Below are positions 1 to 6,912 of a DNA stretch of 10,363 nt, piece by piece. The notes below the pieces were generated by a model. The model did no database searches. It saw nothing but the letters and a program-made list of their open reading frames with translations, and was not told the origin of the DNA. The DNA is taken from assembly GCA_017560855.1 (NCBI GenBank), contig JAFZEB010000112.1, forward strand, positions 1 to 10,363. The letters are read 5' to 3'. This DNA comes from Ruminiclostridium sp. (GTDB taxonomy: Bacteria; Bacillota; Clostridia; Oscillospirales; Oscillospiraceae). A program made the position numbers and the translations under genes. Within the stretch, counting starts at the first letter, position 1; each line of letters starts with the position of its first letter.

Positions 1-65
1 GCAAGCCGGAGATCGCCGAGATCGTCAAGGACATTCGGACCAATGTCAATAACCGATATGGGTAA
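1..65 (+). CDS. 3' end of an unidentified protein gene (partial)
   Basis: Reading from base 3, an open frame gives KPEIAEIVKDIRTNVNNRYG and stops at TAA 63-65. The residue mix (charged amphipathic helix followed by a polar tail) looks like a genuine protein C-terminus, and the other two + frames look less protein-like. The piece is too short to assign a family, so no function is proposed. The gene enters from the left edge and is convergent with pyc. No strong + strand terminator follows directly. The nearest candidate for stopping it is the hairpin at 255-285, whose + strand U-tract is weak. Confidence 0.6.
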   Translation, partial: KPEIAEIVKDIRTNVNNRYG

Positions 66-254
66 GACCAAGACTTTTTGAATGGATCTTCGTCCCATTC
101 AAAATGTAAGGGTTTGCGGCCTGCTGCATCGCACGGGCCAAAGGCCCGCACGTTTGCAGGCCGAGAAGAGTGATGCGGCAGGCGCATGTCCTGCCGCATC
201 ACGGATGGAACTTTATTTCGCCGATGGATCGGCGAAACTCTGCGAGGAAATAAA
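66..254. other. Non-coding spacer with a run of strong hairpins
   Basis: No convincing gene is seen here. The spacer is filled with inverted repeats. (1) 76-85 pairs with 95-104 (10 bp, 9-nt loop). (2) 118-124 pairs with 156-162, enclosing an inner stem of 134-139 with 143-148 around an AAA loop. (3) 170-182 pairs with 190-202 (13 bp, perfect, 7-nt loop). (4) 216-225 pairs with 228-237 (10 bp, loop GG), which can be extended at its base by 212-218 with 248-254. None has a following U-tract on either strand, so they are not simple intrinsic terminators. They could be a palindromic repeat element, a structured 3' UTR or a small RNA; the sequence alone does not decide. Confidence 0.75.
170..202. 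repeat. Perfect 13-bp inverted repeat (hairpin)
   Basis: GTGATGCGGCAGG (170-182) and CCTGCCGCATCAC (190-202) are exact reverse complements with a 7-base loop. This is the strongest hairpin of the spacer cluster. The left arm could also pair with the related segment 120-134 (CCTGCTGCATCGCAC) using one G-U pair and a small bulge, so two mutually exclusive folds are possible in RNA. Confidence 0.8.
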
Positions 255-285
255 AAAGCCCCCGGCTCGGTGAGCCGGGGGCTTT
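248..285 (-). terminator. Intrinsic terminator of pyc
   Basis: Bases 255-268 and 272-285 form a perfect 14-bp, GC-rich stem with a 3-base loop (269-271). Read on the - strand the stem is followed by TTTTTTATTT (257 down to 248), a classic U-tract starting about 15 bases after the pyc stop codon. On the + strand the following sequence (CTTTACGTTT) is only a weak U-tract. The structure may therefore work in both directions but is clearly built for the - strand. Confidence 0.93.
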
Positions 286-299
286 ACGTTTGATATGAA

Positions 300-3200
300 T
301 TACTCCTCGTCCAGGATGAAGGAGACCAGCAGGTCTTCTGCGTTCACGTGCTCGCCGGGAGCCACGTAGATCTTGTCGACCTTGCCGTTGACCTTAGAGA
401 CGAAGGTGGTCTCCATCTTCATGGCCTCCACGATCATCAGAGGCTGGTTGACCTTGACTTCGTCGCCTTCCTTCACCAGAACGGTCTCCACGGTGCCGGG
501 GATGGTGGAACCCAGGTGAGCAGGGTTGGACTTGTCGGCTTTCAGCTTACGGTCCACCACGACCTCCAGGGTCTTATCCAGGACCTTCTGCTCACGCAGC
601 ATGCCATTGACTTCGAAGGTCAGCACACGGTAGCCTTCCTCGTCGGGGTCGGACATGTGGACGAACTTGATGATGATGTCCTTGCCGGAGTCCACCTTCA
701 GGACGGTCTCTTCGCCCTTGCGCAGGCCGAAGAAGTAGACGTGGGATTCCAGGGTGGTAACGTCGTTGTAAGCCTCGAAGTGAGTGCAGTAGTCCTCGTA
801 GACCTTGGGATACAGGGCGTGAGAAACGGCCTTCTGCTCCATGGCGAAGTCGGAGAAGCCTTCCATGTCGAACTTCTCGCGCAGCAGCTGCTTGATCTGT
901 TCGAAGTCCACGTCGGGCAGCAGGGTGCCGGGGCGGACGGTGATGGGCTCGATGTCCTTCAGGACAATCTTCTGCAGCTCCTTGGGGAAGCCGCCCTCAG
1001 GTTGACCAATCATACCCTTGAAGAAGTCGATGACGGAGTCGGGGTAGGACAGGCCTGCGCCCTCGGTGAGGATGTTGTCCATGGTCAGACCGTTCTTGGA
1101 CATGAAGATGGCCAGGTCGCCAACCACCTTGGAGGAGGGGGTGACCTTGATCAGGTTGCCCAGCAGGATGTTGGCCTGACGGTACAGTTCCTTGATCTTT
1201 TCGAACTCGTCCTTGGAACCCATCTCGGTAACCTGGGCCAGCAGGTTGGAGTACTGGCCGCCGGGGATCTCATGCTTGTAAATCTCAGCCAGGGGGGAGA
1301 CCTGACCGGACTCGTTGGCTGCATAGACCTTACGGACGTGCTCATAGTAGCGAGCCAGCTCGTTCAGGCCTTCGAACTCCAGACCGGTGTCGCGCTCGGT
1401 GCCGCGGAGGGCTTCCACGACCACGTTCAGGGAGGGCTGGCTGGTGCAGCCTGCCATGGACTCGATGGCCAGGTCGACGATGTCCACACCGGCTTCGGCT
1501 GCCTTCAGGACAGTAGCAACACCGGCGCCGGTGGTGTCGTGGGTGTGCAGGTGGACGGGGATCTTCAGCTCGGACTTCAGGGTCTCCACCAGCTTGTAAG
1601 CAGAGTAAGGCTTCAGCAGGCCTGCCATATCCTTGATGGCCAGAATGTGGACGCCCATGGCTTCCAGTTCCTTGGCCTTCTTGACATAGTAGTCCAGGGT
1701 GTACTTGACCTCGTTGGGGTTCAGAATGTCACCGGTGTAGCACAGGGCACCTTCCACGATCTTGCCGGTCTTCAGAGACTCCTCGATGGGCATCTTCATG
1801 TTTTCGATCCAGTTCAGGGAGTCGAAGACACGGAAGACATCGATGCCGTTGATGGCGGAGATGCGGATGAACTCCTTGACCAGATTATCGGGGTAGTTGC
1901 TGTAGCCAACGGCGTTGGAGGCGCGCAGCAGCATCTGGATCAGGGTGTTGGGCATACGCTCGCTGAGGATCTTCAGACGCTTCCAGGGGGATTCCTTCAG
2001 GAAACGGTAAGCAGTGTCGTAGGTTGCGCCGCCCCATGCCTCCACGGAGAAGGCGTTCTGCATGATGGTGTTGGTGGCGCGGGCGGCACCGACGATATCC
2101 TTGGTGCGCATACGGGTTGCGATCAGGGACTGCTGGGCATCACGCATGGAGGTGTCGGTGACGTACAGCTTCTTCTCGTTCATGATCTTCTGGGTGAAGC
2201 CGGTGGCACCCAGGCGCTTGAACTCGTCCTTGGCACCGTGGACCAGAGCGGTCTCGTTGTATCGGGGCAGGACGCGGTCTTCGTAGTAAGGCTTGTTACC
2301 CTTGGAGACGTTGACGATCTTGTCGCCCAGGAAGGCAAGGATCTTAGATGCACGGTCTGCGCTGTGGGACAGGGTGAACAGCTCGGGGGTCTCCTCGATG
2401 AAGGTGGTGTAGCAGCGGCCTTCCTGGAAGGTGGGGTTGTTGATAACGTTGATCAGGAAGGAGATGTTGGTCTTGATGCCCTGGATCTTGATCTCACGCA
2501 GGGCACGGCGGGACTTGGTGACAGCGCCCATGAAGGTGCGGTCGAAGGAACTGATCTTCACCAGCAGAGAGTCGTAGTAGGGCAGGATCTCAGCGCCGGT
2601 GTAGATGTTGCCGCCGTCCAGACGGATACCGTTGCCGGAGCCGGAGGTGTAAACAGCCACCTTGCCGGTGTCGGGCATGAAGTTGTTGGAGGGGTCCTCG
2701 GAGGTGACACGGGTCTGGATGGCGTAGCCGTGGCACTGGATGGACTCCTGAGAGGGAATGCCGATCTCGGCGGAGTTCAGGGGGTAGCCCTCTGCCACCA
2801 GGATCTGGGAACGGACGATGTCGATGTCGGTGACCAGCTCGGTGACGGTGTGCTCAACCTGGATACGGGGGTTCATCTCAATGAAGTAGGGGTTGCCTTC
2901 CAGGTCCACCAGGAACTCGCAGGTACCGGCGTTGCGGTAGCCAACGTGACGGCACAGAGCCAGGGCACTTTCAAAGATCTTCTGGCGGGTAGCCTCAGGA
3001 ACAGAGAATGCAGGAGCATACTCCACCACCTTCTGGTGACGGCGCTGGACGGAGCAGTCACGGTCATACAGGTGGACCACGTTGCCGTAATGGTCGGCCA
3101 GCATCTGGACCTCAATGTGCTTGGGGCCGCGCAGATACTTTTCGATGAAGACCTGGTCGTCACCGAAGGCCTTCTTGGACTCGTTGATGGCTTCCTTGAA

Positions 3201-3764
3201 TTCCTTCTCCATGTCCTCGGCCTTGTGGACGATACGCATGCCGCGGCCGCCGCCGCCGTTGGATGCCTTCAGCATAACGGGGTAGCCGACCTTTTCGGCC
3301 ACTTCCATGGCCTCTTCCACGGTCTTCATGGCGTGGTCCACACCGGGGATGATGGGAACACCTGCGGCGATGGCGATCTGCTTGGAGGAGATCTTGTCGC
3401 CCATGGCGTTCATGCTGTCTACGGTGGGGCCAATGAAGGCGATGCCGTTCTTTTCGCACTCTTCCACCAGGACGGGGTTTTCTGCCAGGAAGCCATAGCC
3501 GGGGTGGATGGCGTCGATGTTGTGGTCCTTGGCGATCTTGATGATGGTGGGGATATCCAGATAAGCGTCAACAGGGCCGCTTTCGGGGTTCAGGGGATAG
3601 GCTTCGTCAGCCAGATCACGGAATCTGGCGTACTTGTCTTCCTTGGAATAGACGGCTACAGAGGTGATATCCAGCTCGTTCAGAGCACGGAACACACGGA
3701 TGGCGATCTCGCCGCGGTTGGCGACCAGAACGCGCTTAAACTGTCTGATGCGAACTTCGTTCAT
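300..3764 (-). CDS. pyc: Pyruvate carboxylase, single-chain, biotin-dependent
   Basis: Converts pyruvate, bicarbonate and ATP to oxaloacetate (anaplerosis) in the cytoplasm. At 1154 aa it has the usual full length and domain order. The biotin carboxylase/ATP-grasp part (about 1-460) has the glycine-rich loop KASNGGGGRGMR at 166-177 and EMNPRIQVEHT near 296-306. The carboxyltransferase TIM barrel (about 530-810) has DTSMRDAQQSL at 537-547, the AIKDMAG lysine (K711, normally carbamylated), the metal-binding HLHTHD at 738-743, and the catalytic-type threonine in KVTPSSK (T875) beyond the barrel. A C-terminal biotinyl domain has EAMKM, with biotinyl Lys at 1116. All key residues are present, so it should be active. 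The start ATG (3762-3764) is preceded on the - strand by AAGGAGA (3772-3778) at 7-nt spacing. It is transcribed alone, divergent from the mocR gene. Codon use is strongly biased, as expected for a highly expressed gene. Confidence 0.98.
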   Translation of the reverse strand: MNEVRIRQFKRVLVANRGEIAIRVFRALNELDITSVAVYSKEDKYARFRDLADEAYPLNPESGPVDAYLDIPTIIKIAKDHNIDAIHPGYGFLAENPVLVEECEKNGIAFIGPTVDSMNAMGDKISSKQIAIAAGVPIIPGVDHAMKTVEEAMEVAEKVGYPVMLKASNGGGGRGMRIVHKAEDMEKEFKEAINESKKAFGDDQVFIEKYLRGPKHIEVQMLADHYGNVVHLYDRDCSVQRRHQKVVEYAPAFSVPEATRQKIFESALALCRHVGYRNAGTCEFLVDLEGNPYFIEMNPRIQVEHTVTELVTDIDIVRSQILVAEGYPLNSAEIGIPSQESIQCHGYAIQTRVTSEDPSNNFMPDTGKVAVYTSGSGNGIRLDGGNIYTGAEILPYYDSLLVKISSFDRTFMGAVTKSRRALREIKIQGIKTNISFLINVINNPTFQEGRCYTTFIEETPELFTLSHSADRASKILAFLGDKIVNVSKGNKPYYEDRVLPRYNETALVHGAKDEFKRLGATGFTQKIMNEKKLYVTDTSMRDAQQSLIATRMRTKDIVGAARATNTIMQNAFSVEAWGGATYDTAYRFLKESPWKRLKILSERMPNTLIQMLLRASNAVGYSNYPDNLVKEFIRISAINGIDVFRVFDSLNWIENMKMPIEESLKTGKIVEGALCYTGDILNPNEVKYTLDYYVKKAKELEAMGVHILAIKDMAGLLKPYSAYKLVETLKSELKIPVHLHTHDTTGAGVATVLKAAEAGVDIVDLAIESMAGCTSQPSLNVVVEALRGTERDTGLEFEGLNELARYYEHVRKVYAANESGQVSPLAEIYKHEIPGGQYSNLLAQVTEMGSKDEFEKIKELYRQANILLGNLIKVTPSSKVVGDLAIFMSKNGLTMDNILTEGAGLSYPDSVIDFFKGMIGQPEGGFPKELQKIVLKDIEPITVRPGTLLPDVDFEQIKQLLREKFDMEGFSDFAMEQKAVSHALYPKVYEDYCTHFEAYNDVTTLESHVYFFGLRKGEETVLKVDSGKDIIIKFVHMSDPDEEGYRVLTFEVNGMLREQKVLDKTLEVVVDRKLKADKSNPAHLGSTIPGTVETVLVKEGDEVKVNQPLMIVEAMKMETTFVSKVNGKVDKIYVAPGEHVNAEDLLVSFILDEE

Positions 3765-3860
3765 GATGCGGTCTCCTTTTCATCGTCATTTATAGAAATA
3801 GGATACAGGATCCTTCCAATCTGCGTGCAATAAACCACAGATGTTCTTTTTATGAAAGAC

Positions 3861-3889
3861 ATTATACACGATAGGAAAATCAAAGGCAA
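3861..3889 (-). promoter_or_regulatory. Promoter of pyc (sigma-A type)
   Basis: On the - strand TTGCCT (3889-3884) and a perfect TATAAT (3866-3861) are separated by 17 bases. Transcription would begin near 3854, giving a leader of roughly 90 nt before the pyc ATG. The leader contains a second, poorer A/T-rich box (TATAAA, 3797-3792), which was judged less likely. Confidence 0.75.
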
Positions 3890-3922
3890 GAGAGGAAATG
3901 GGGGTAAAAATGCAAGAAAAAG

Positions 3923-3939
3923 ATTTGCGTCCTGCAAAT
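3923..3939. repeat. Inverted repeat upstream of the pyc promoter, possible operator
   Basis: ATTTGC (3923-3928) and GCAAAT (3934-3939) are perfect reverse complements separated by GTCCT. The centre lies about 40 bases upstream of the pyc -35 box, a typical activator position. It is short enough to occur by chance, so the operator role is only a suggestion. Confidence 0.35.
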
Positions 3940-4117
3940 AATTTATTTGGTAAAATCAAGGGCAGAAATGTGGATTTTTGGGGTCTTTACACCTGCAGAT
4001 TCAATCATATTACACAAGAAAACCGATGGGAACCTCGAGGTAGAAAAAGAGGACCAAAAGGACAGCAGAAAGAGGGGAAAAATCTGTATGAATGACGAAT
4101 CAGGTTTTCTAATAAAT

Positions 4118-4134
4118 GGGGTTTACAAGGGGTT
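4118..4134 (+). repeat. GGGGTT direct repeat over the mocR -35 box, possible operator
   Basis: GGGGTT occurs at 4118-4123 and 4129-4134, an 11-base period (about one helical turn). The first copy overlaps the -35 hexamer of the mocR promoter. MocR-type regulators are known to bind direct repeats near their own promoters, so autoregulation is possible. A related GGGGTCTTTACA stands at 3980-3991. Confidence 0.35.
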
Positions 4135-4150
4135 AGATGGAGCCTATAAT
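4122..4150 (+). promoter_or_regulatory. Promoter of the mocR-type regulator
   Basis: TTTACA (4122-4127) and a perfect TATAAT (4145-4150) are separated by 17 bases, a near-consensus sigma-A promoter. Transcription would start near 4157 and leave a leader of about 70 nt. Confidence 0.8.
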
Positions 4151-4180
4151 ATGAACTGAACTTATCAACGTGAATGAATT

Positions 4181-4201
4181 CTGGCTCTTTGGTATAGCCA
4201 G
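4181..4201 (+). other. Small hairpin in the mocR leader
   Basis: CTGGCT (4181-4186) pairs with AGCCAG (4196-4201) around a 9-base loop, ending 8 bases before the AAGGAG ribosome binding site (4210-4215). It could shape translation or be part of a protein-binding site. No alternative pairing that hides the ribosome site was found. Confidence 0.4.
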
Positions 4202-4224
4202 TTGTAGAAAAGGAGAAATCCTTC

Positions 4225-5643
4225 ATGCTAACCTATTCTTTTGAGAATATTGACGCAGAAAGCATGTATGAGCACCTCTACCGGTGCATCAAACAGGATA
4301 TTCTGCAGAAAAAACTGAAATCTGGAGAGAAACTGCCCTCCAAACGGGCCTTTGCCAAAAACCTCGGGGTGAGCACCATCACCGTGGAGAGTGCCTATGC
4401 CCAGCTGGTGGCCGAGGGCTATCTGTACACCCTGCCCAAGCGGGGATACTATGTCTGTGACCTGGAGCGGGAGGAGGAACCCACGGCCCCTCGTCCGGTC
4501 CATATTCTGCCCAAACAGCCCCCCAAGCGAACCTACTGGGCAGACTTCGTGGGGTCCTCGGTGGCCAAGGACATGTTCCCATTTTCCGTGTGGGTGAAGC
4601 TCCTGCGAGATGTGACGGCAGGGGAGGATGAAACTGCATTATTGACGGACACCTCTGCCGGTGGGATCCGCCAGCTGCGGCAGGCTATCGCCGACCATCT
4701 CTACCAGTTCCGGGGCATGACCATTGACCCGGAACAGATCGTGGTGGGTGCCGGCACAGAATATTTATATAGTGTCATCATCCAGCTGTTGGGTCGGAAC
4801 CGCGGCTATGCCGTGGAGGACCCGGGCTACCTGCGGCTGACCAGGATCTATGAAAAGAACGACGTGAAGGTCCACCATATCCCCATGGACCCCTCGGGGA
4901 TCATCCCGGAAAAGCTGGAGGAGAGCGGGGCGGAGATCCTCCACATTACCCCCTCCCACCACTTCCCCACGGGGGTGGTCATGCCGGTCAGCCGCCGGTA
5001 TGAGTTCCTCAGCTGGGCCTCCAAGGGGGAGAACCGCTACATCATCGAGGACGACTACGACTGCGAGTTCCGTCTGGCGGGACGGCCCATCCCCACCCTG
5101 CAGAGTGTGGATGTGATGGAAAAGGTCATCTACATCAACACCTTCTCCAAAAGTCTGGCCCCGGCCTTCCGTATCAGCTACCTGGTTCTGCCCAAGCATC
5201 TGGTGACCCGATTCTATGAGACCCTTGGATTCTATTCCGGCACGGTCTCCTGCCTGGAGCAGATGACTCTGGCCCGTTTCATCTCTCAGGGCTACTTTGA
5301 AAAGCACATCAACCGGATGCGGAACCACTACCGGACCATGCGGGACAAGCTTCTGGAGGAAATCCGGCGAAGTCCCCTGGGAGGAAAGGTCCTCATCAAG
5401 GGGGAGGATGCCGGTCTTCATTTCCTCATGCAGGTGGACACGCCCAAGACCGATGAGGAGATCCTGCGGGATGCCGAGGCCCAGGACCTGCGCCTTTCCT
5501 TCGTTTCACAATATTATTATAAGGAGCCCGTGGGTCATTCCCGGGTCCTGGTGATGAACTACTCCGGCCTGGAGGAGGAAAAGATCCCCGAAGCTGTGGC
5601 TCGCCTGGCCCGGGCGGTGCTGGAATCTGGAAGAAATGCTTGA
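4225..5643 (+). CDS. MocR-type transcriptional regulator (GntR helix-turn-helix plus aminotransferase-like domain)
   Basis: At 472 aa it is typical for the MocR/PdxR/GabR subfamily. Residues about 14-77 are a GntR winged helix, with the recognition region LPSKRAFAKNLGVSTITVE and the wing KRGYYV. From about 115 to the end it resembles fold-type I aminotransferases: the cofactor-binding GAGTEYLYS at 175-183, EDDYDCEF at 275-282, and the PLP-anchoring lysine in NTFSKSLAP (K309). The lysine is intact, so PLP binding is expected. Such proteins usually act as PLP- or PLP/amino-acid-responsive activators or repressors rather than as enzymes. Start ATG 4225 has AAGGAG 9 nt upstream. It lies divergent from pyc and 81 bases before pta with no terminator between, so read-through into pta is possible. 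The ligand cannot be read from sequence, and I do not call it PdxR because no vitamin B6 gene is adjacent. GGG/GTG/CTG-rich codon use suggests modest expression. Confidence 0.93.
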   Translation: MLTYSFENIDAESMYEHLYRCIKQDILQKKLKSGEKLPSKRAFAKNLGVSTITVESAYAQLVAEGYLYTLPKRGYYVCDLEREEEPTAPRPVHILPKQPPKRTYWADFVGSSVAKDMFPFSVWVKLLRDVTAGEDETALLTDTSAGGIRQLRQAIADHLYQFRGMTIDPEQIVVGAGTEYLYSVIIQLLGRNRGYAVEDPGYLRLTRIYEKNDVKVHHIPMDPSGIIPEKLEESGAEILHITPSHHFPTGVVMPVSRRYEFLSWASKGENRYIIEDDYDCEFRLAGRPIPTLQSVDVMEKVIYINTFSKSLAPAFRISYLVLPKHLVTRFYETLGFYSGTVSCLEQMTLARFISQGYFEKHINRMRNHYRTMRDKLLEEIRRSPLGGKVLIKGEDAGLHFLMQVDTPKTDEEILRDAEAQDLRLSFVSQYYYKEPVGHSRVLVMNYSGLEEEKIPEAVARLARAVLESGRNA

Positions 5644-5668
5644 ATCCCGCCGACGATAGTGATACAAT
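5640..5668 (+). promoter_or_regulatory. Promoter of pta, overlapping the mocR stop codon
   Basis: TTGAAT (5640-5645) and TACAAT (5663-5668) are separated by 17 bases. The -35 box contains the TGA stop codon of the upstream regulator (5641-5643). Transcription would start near 5675, about 50 nt before the pta ATG. The leader includes a small AGACA-GAAA-TGTCT hairpin (5691-5704) followed by a T-rich stretch, too weak to call a terminator. Confidence 0.65.
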
Positions 5669-5724
5669 AAATTGGATGTAATTGAAAAAGAGACAGAAAT
5701 GTCTTAATTTTTGGAGGTAATATC

Positions 5725-6696
5725 ATGTTTGCAAAGCTGATTGAAACTCTGAAGGCCAACCCCCGTACCCTGGTCTTCACCGAGGGCCCCGATGCCCGTA
5801 TCCTGGAAGCAACCGCTCGCCTGAAGAAGGACGGTTTCCTGACCCCCATCCTGGTGGGCACCGAGGCTGAGGTCAAGGCTGCTGCTGAAAAGGGTGGCTT
5901 CGACATCGAGGGCGTCCGTATCGTCGATCCTGCAACCTACGAGGGCATGGACGCTATGGTCGAGAAGATGGTCGAGCTGCGTAAGGGCAAGATGTCCGCA
6001 GAAGACGCTCGCAAGAACCTGATGAAGGGCAACTACTTCGGCACCATGCTGGTGAAGATGGGCGAGGCTGACTGCCTGCTGGGCGGCGCTACCTACTCCA
6101 CCGCTGACACCGTTCGTCCTGCTCTGCAGCTGATCAAGACCAAGCCCGGCAACAACAACGTCAGCTCCTGCTTTATCCTGCAGCGCACCAAGGACGGCGT
6201 GGACGAGCGCCTGTGCATGGGTGACTGCGCAATCCAGATCGATCCCGACGAGGATGCACTGGTTGAGACCGCACTGGAGTGCGCAAAGACCGCTGCTACC
6301 TTCGGCATCGACCCCAAGATCGCTTTCCTGAGCTACTCCACCAAGGGCTCCGGCAAGGGCGAGAACGTGGACAAGGTGAAGAACGCCTGCGACAAGGCTA
6401 AGGCTGCTGCTCCCGAGCTGGCTATCGACGGCGAGATGCAGTTCGACGCTGCTGTCTCCCCCGTGGTCGGTCAGCAGAAGTTCCCCGGCTCCACCGTGGC
6501 TGGCTATGCCAACACCTTCATCTTCCCCGAGATCCAGTCCGGCAACATCGGCTATAAGATCGCACAGCGTCTGGGCGGCTTCGCTGCTTACGGCCCCATC
6601 CTGCAGGGTCTGAACGCTCCCATCAACGACCTGTCCCGCGGCTGCGACGCAGACGAGGTCTACAAGATGGCTATCATCACCGCTGCTCTGGCATAA
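5725..6696 (+). CDS. pta: Phosphate acetyltransferase (phosphotransacetylase)
   Basis: Catalyses acetyl-CoA + phosphate to and from acetyl phosphate + CoA in the cytoplasm, normally paired with acetate kinase for ATP formation from acetate. The 323-aa length matches the short single-domain Pta of Firmicutes. Family landmarks are visible in order: TEGPDARILEA (19-29), LLGGATYSTADTVRPAL (118-134), SYSTKGSG (203-210), IDGEMQFDAA (234-243), FPEIQSGNIGYKIAQRLGG (267-285) and GPILQGLNAPINDLSRGC (290-307). Related acyl-phosphate enzymes such as phosphotransbutyrylase lack this full set, so Pta is preferred. Start ATG 5725 follows GGAGGT (5713-5718). It has its own promoter and a strong terminator, so it appears monocistronic. 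No acetate kinase gene is adjacent, unlike the common pta-ackA pair. Codon use is very biased (GCT/GGC/ATC/AAG), as in highly expressed genes. Confidence 0.97.
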   Translation: MFAKLIETLKANPRTLVFTEGPDARILEATARLKKDGFLTPILVGTEAEVKAAAEKGGFDIEGVRIVDPATYEGMDAMVEKMVELRKGKMSAEDARKNLMKGNYFGTMLVKMGEADCLLGGATYSTADTVRPALQLIKTKPGNNNVSSCFILQRTKDGVDERLCMGDCAIQIDPDEDALVETALECAKTAATFGIDPKIAFLSYSTKGSGKGENVDKVKNACDKAKAAAPELAIDGEMQFDAAVSPVVGQQKFPGSTVAGYANTFIFPEIQSGNIGYKIAQRLGGFAAYGPILQGLNAPINDLSRGCDADEVYKMAIITAALA

Positions 6697-6714
6697 TTTT
6701 ATACCTGGCTTTCG

Positions 6715-6752
6715 AAAGACGAGCCGGACCATCGGTCCGGCTCGTCTTTTTT
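6715..6752 (+). terminator. Intrinsic terminator of pta
   Basis: A perfect 16-bp stem, 6715-6730 with 6734-6749, encloses a 3-base loop (ATC) and ends in a run of T (6747-6752). It begins 19 bases after the pta stop. It separates pta from the first symporter. Confidence 0.95.
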
Positions 6753-6835
6753 GGTGCAGACGGAGGAGTGCGCAAAGGGAAAGTCTGTTTGCTATGTACA
6801 AATTGTAGGAATGTGTCGAAATATTAGATAAAGTG

Positions 6836-6864
6836 TTGAAAGCCATAAGAATTTGTGATATCAT
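6836..6864 (+). promoter_or_regulatory. Promoter of the first AGCS symporter
   Basis: TTGAAA (6836-6841) and TATCAT (6859-6864) are separated by 17 bases, each one mismatch from consensus. Transcription would start near 6871, with a leader of about 42 nt. Confidence 0.7.
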
Positions 6865-6874
6865 ATAACCAGTC

Positions 6875-6897
6875 TGCGCGTCTAAAATAAACGCACA
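6875..6897 (+). other. Imperfect hairpin just upstream of the ribosome site of the first symporter
   Basis: TGCGCGT (6875-6881) and ACGCACA (6891-6897) pair with one mismatch around an A/T-rich 9-base loop. The hairpin ends one base before AAGGAG (6899-6904). It could modulate initiation or stabilise the 5' end of the mRNA. A chance origin cannot be excluded. Confidence 0.35.
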
Positions 6898-6912
6898 AAA
6901 GGAGAATATTAC

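Larger units (their letters stand above)
3765..4224. other. Divergent regulatory spacer between pyc and mocR
   Basis: This 460-base AT-rich spacer contains no ORF with a credible start or protein-like composition; the short open frames here are poly-charged low-complexity reads. It holds the pyc promoter (3861-3889) and leader, the mocR promoter (4122-4150) and leader, an inverted repeat ATTTGC-GTCCT-GCAAAT (3923-3939) upstream of the pyc -35 box, a GGGGTT direct repeat at the mocR -35 box, and a small hairpin in the mocR leader. The roughly 150 bases from 3940 to 4090 hold little else that I can recognise. Confidence 0.7.

Noticed and set aside
82..273. 63-codon open frame in the left spacer
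   Set aside because: No ribosome site, and it runs through four inverted repeats and into the terminator stem. The composition is that of palindromic DNA rather than protein.
348..3833. A 1161-codon open frame on the + strand lying opposite the whole of pyc
   Set aside because: It is a codon-bias shadow of pyc. The translation is low complexity (rich in V, L, D, G, H, Q), has no recognisable domain and no ribosome site, while pyc has every catalytic motif.
3898..4159. Short + strand open frames in the pyc-mocR spacer
   Set aside because: Their translations are lysine/arginine-rich and of low complexity. They lie between two divergent promoters and overlap the mocR promoter. No good ribosome binding site with proper spacing was found.
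5691..5714. AGACA-GAAA-TGTCT hairpin with T-rich tail before pta as a terminator or attenuator
   Set aside because: The stem is only 5 bp, the T-run is interrupted, and the pta ribosome site follows directly. It is too weak to claim.
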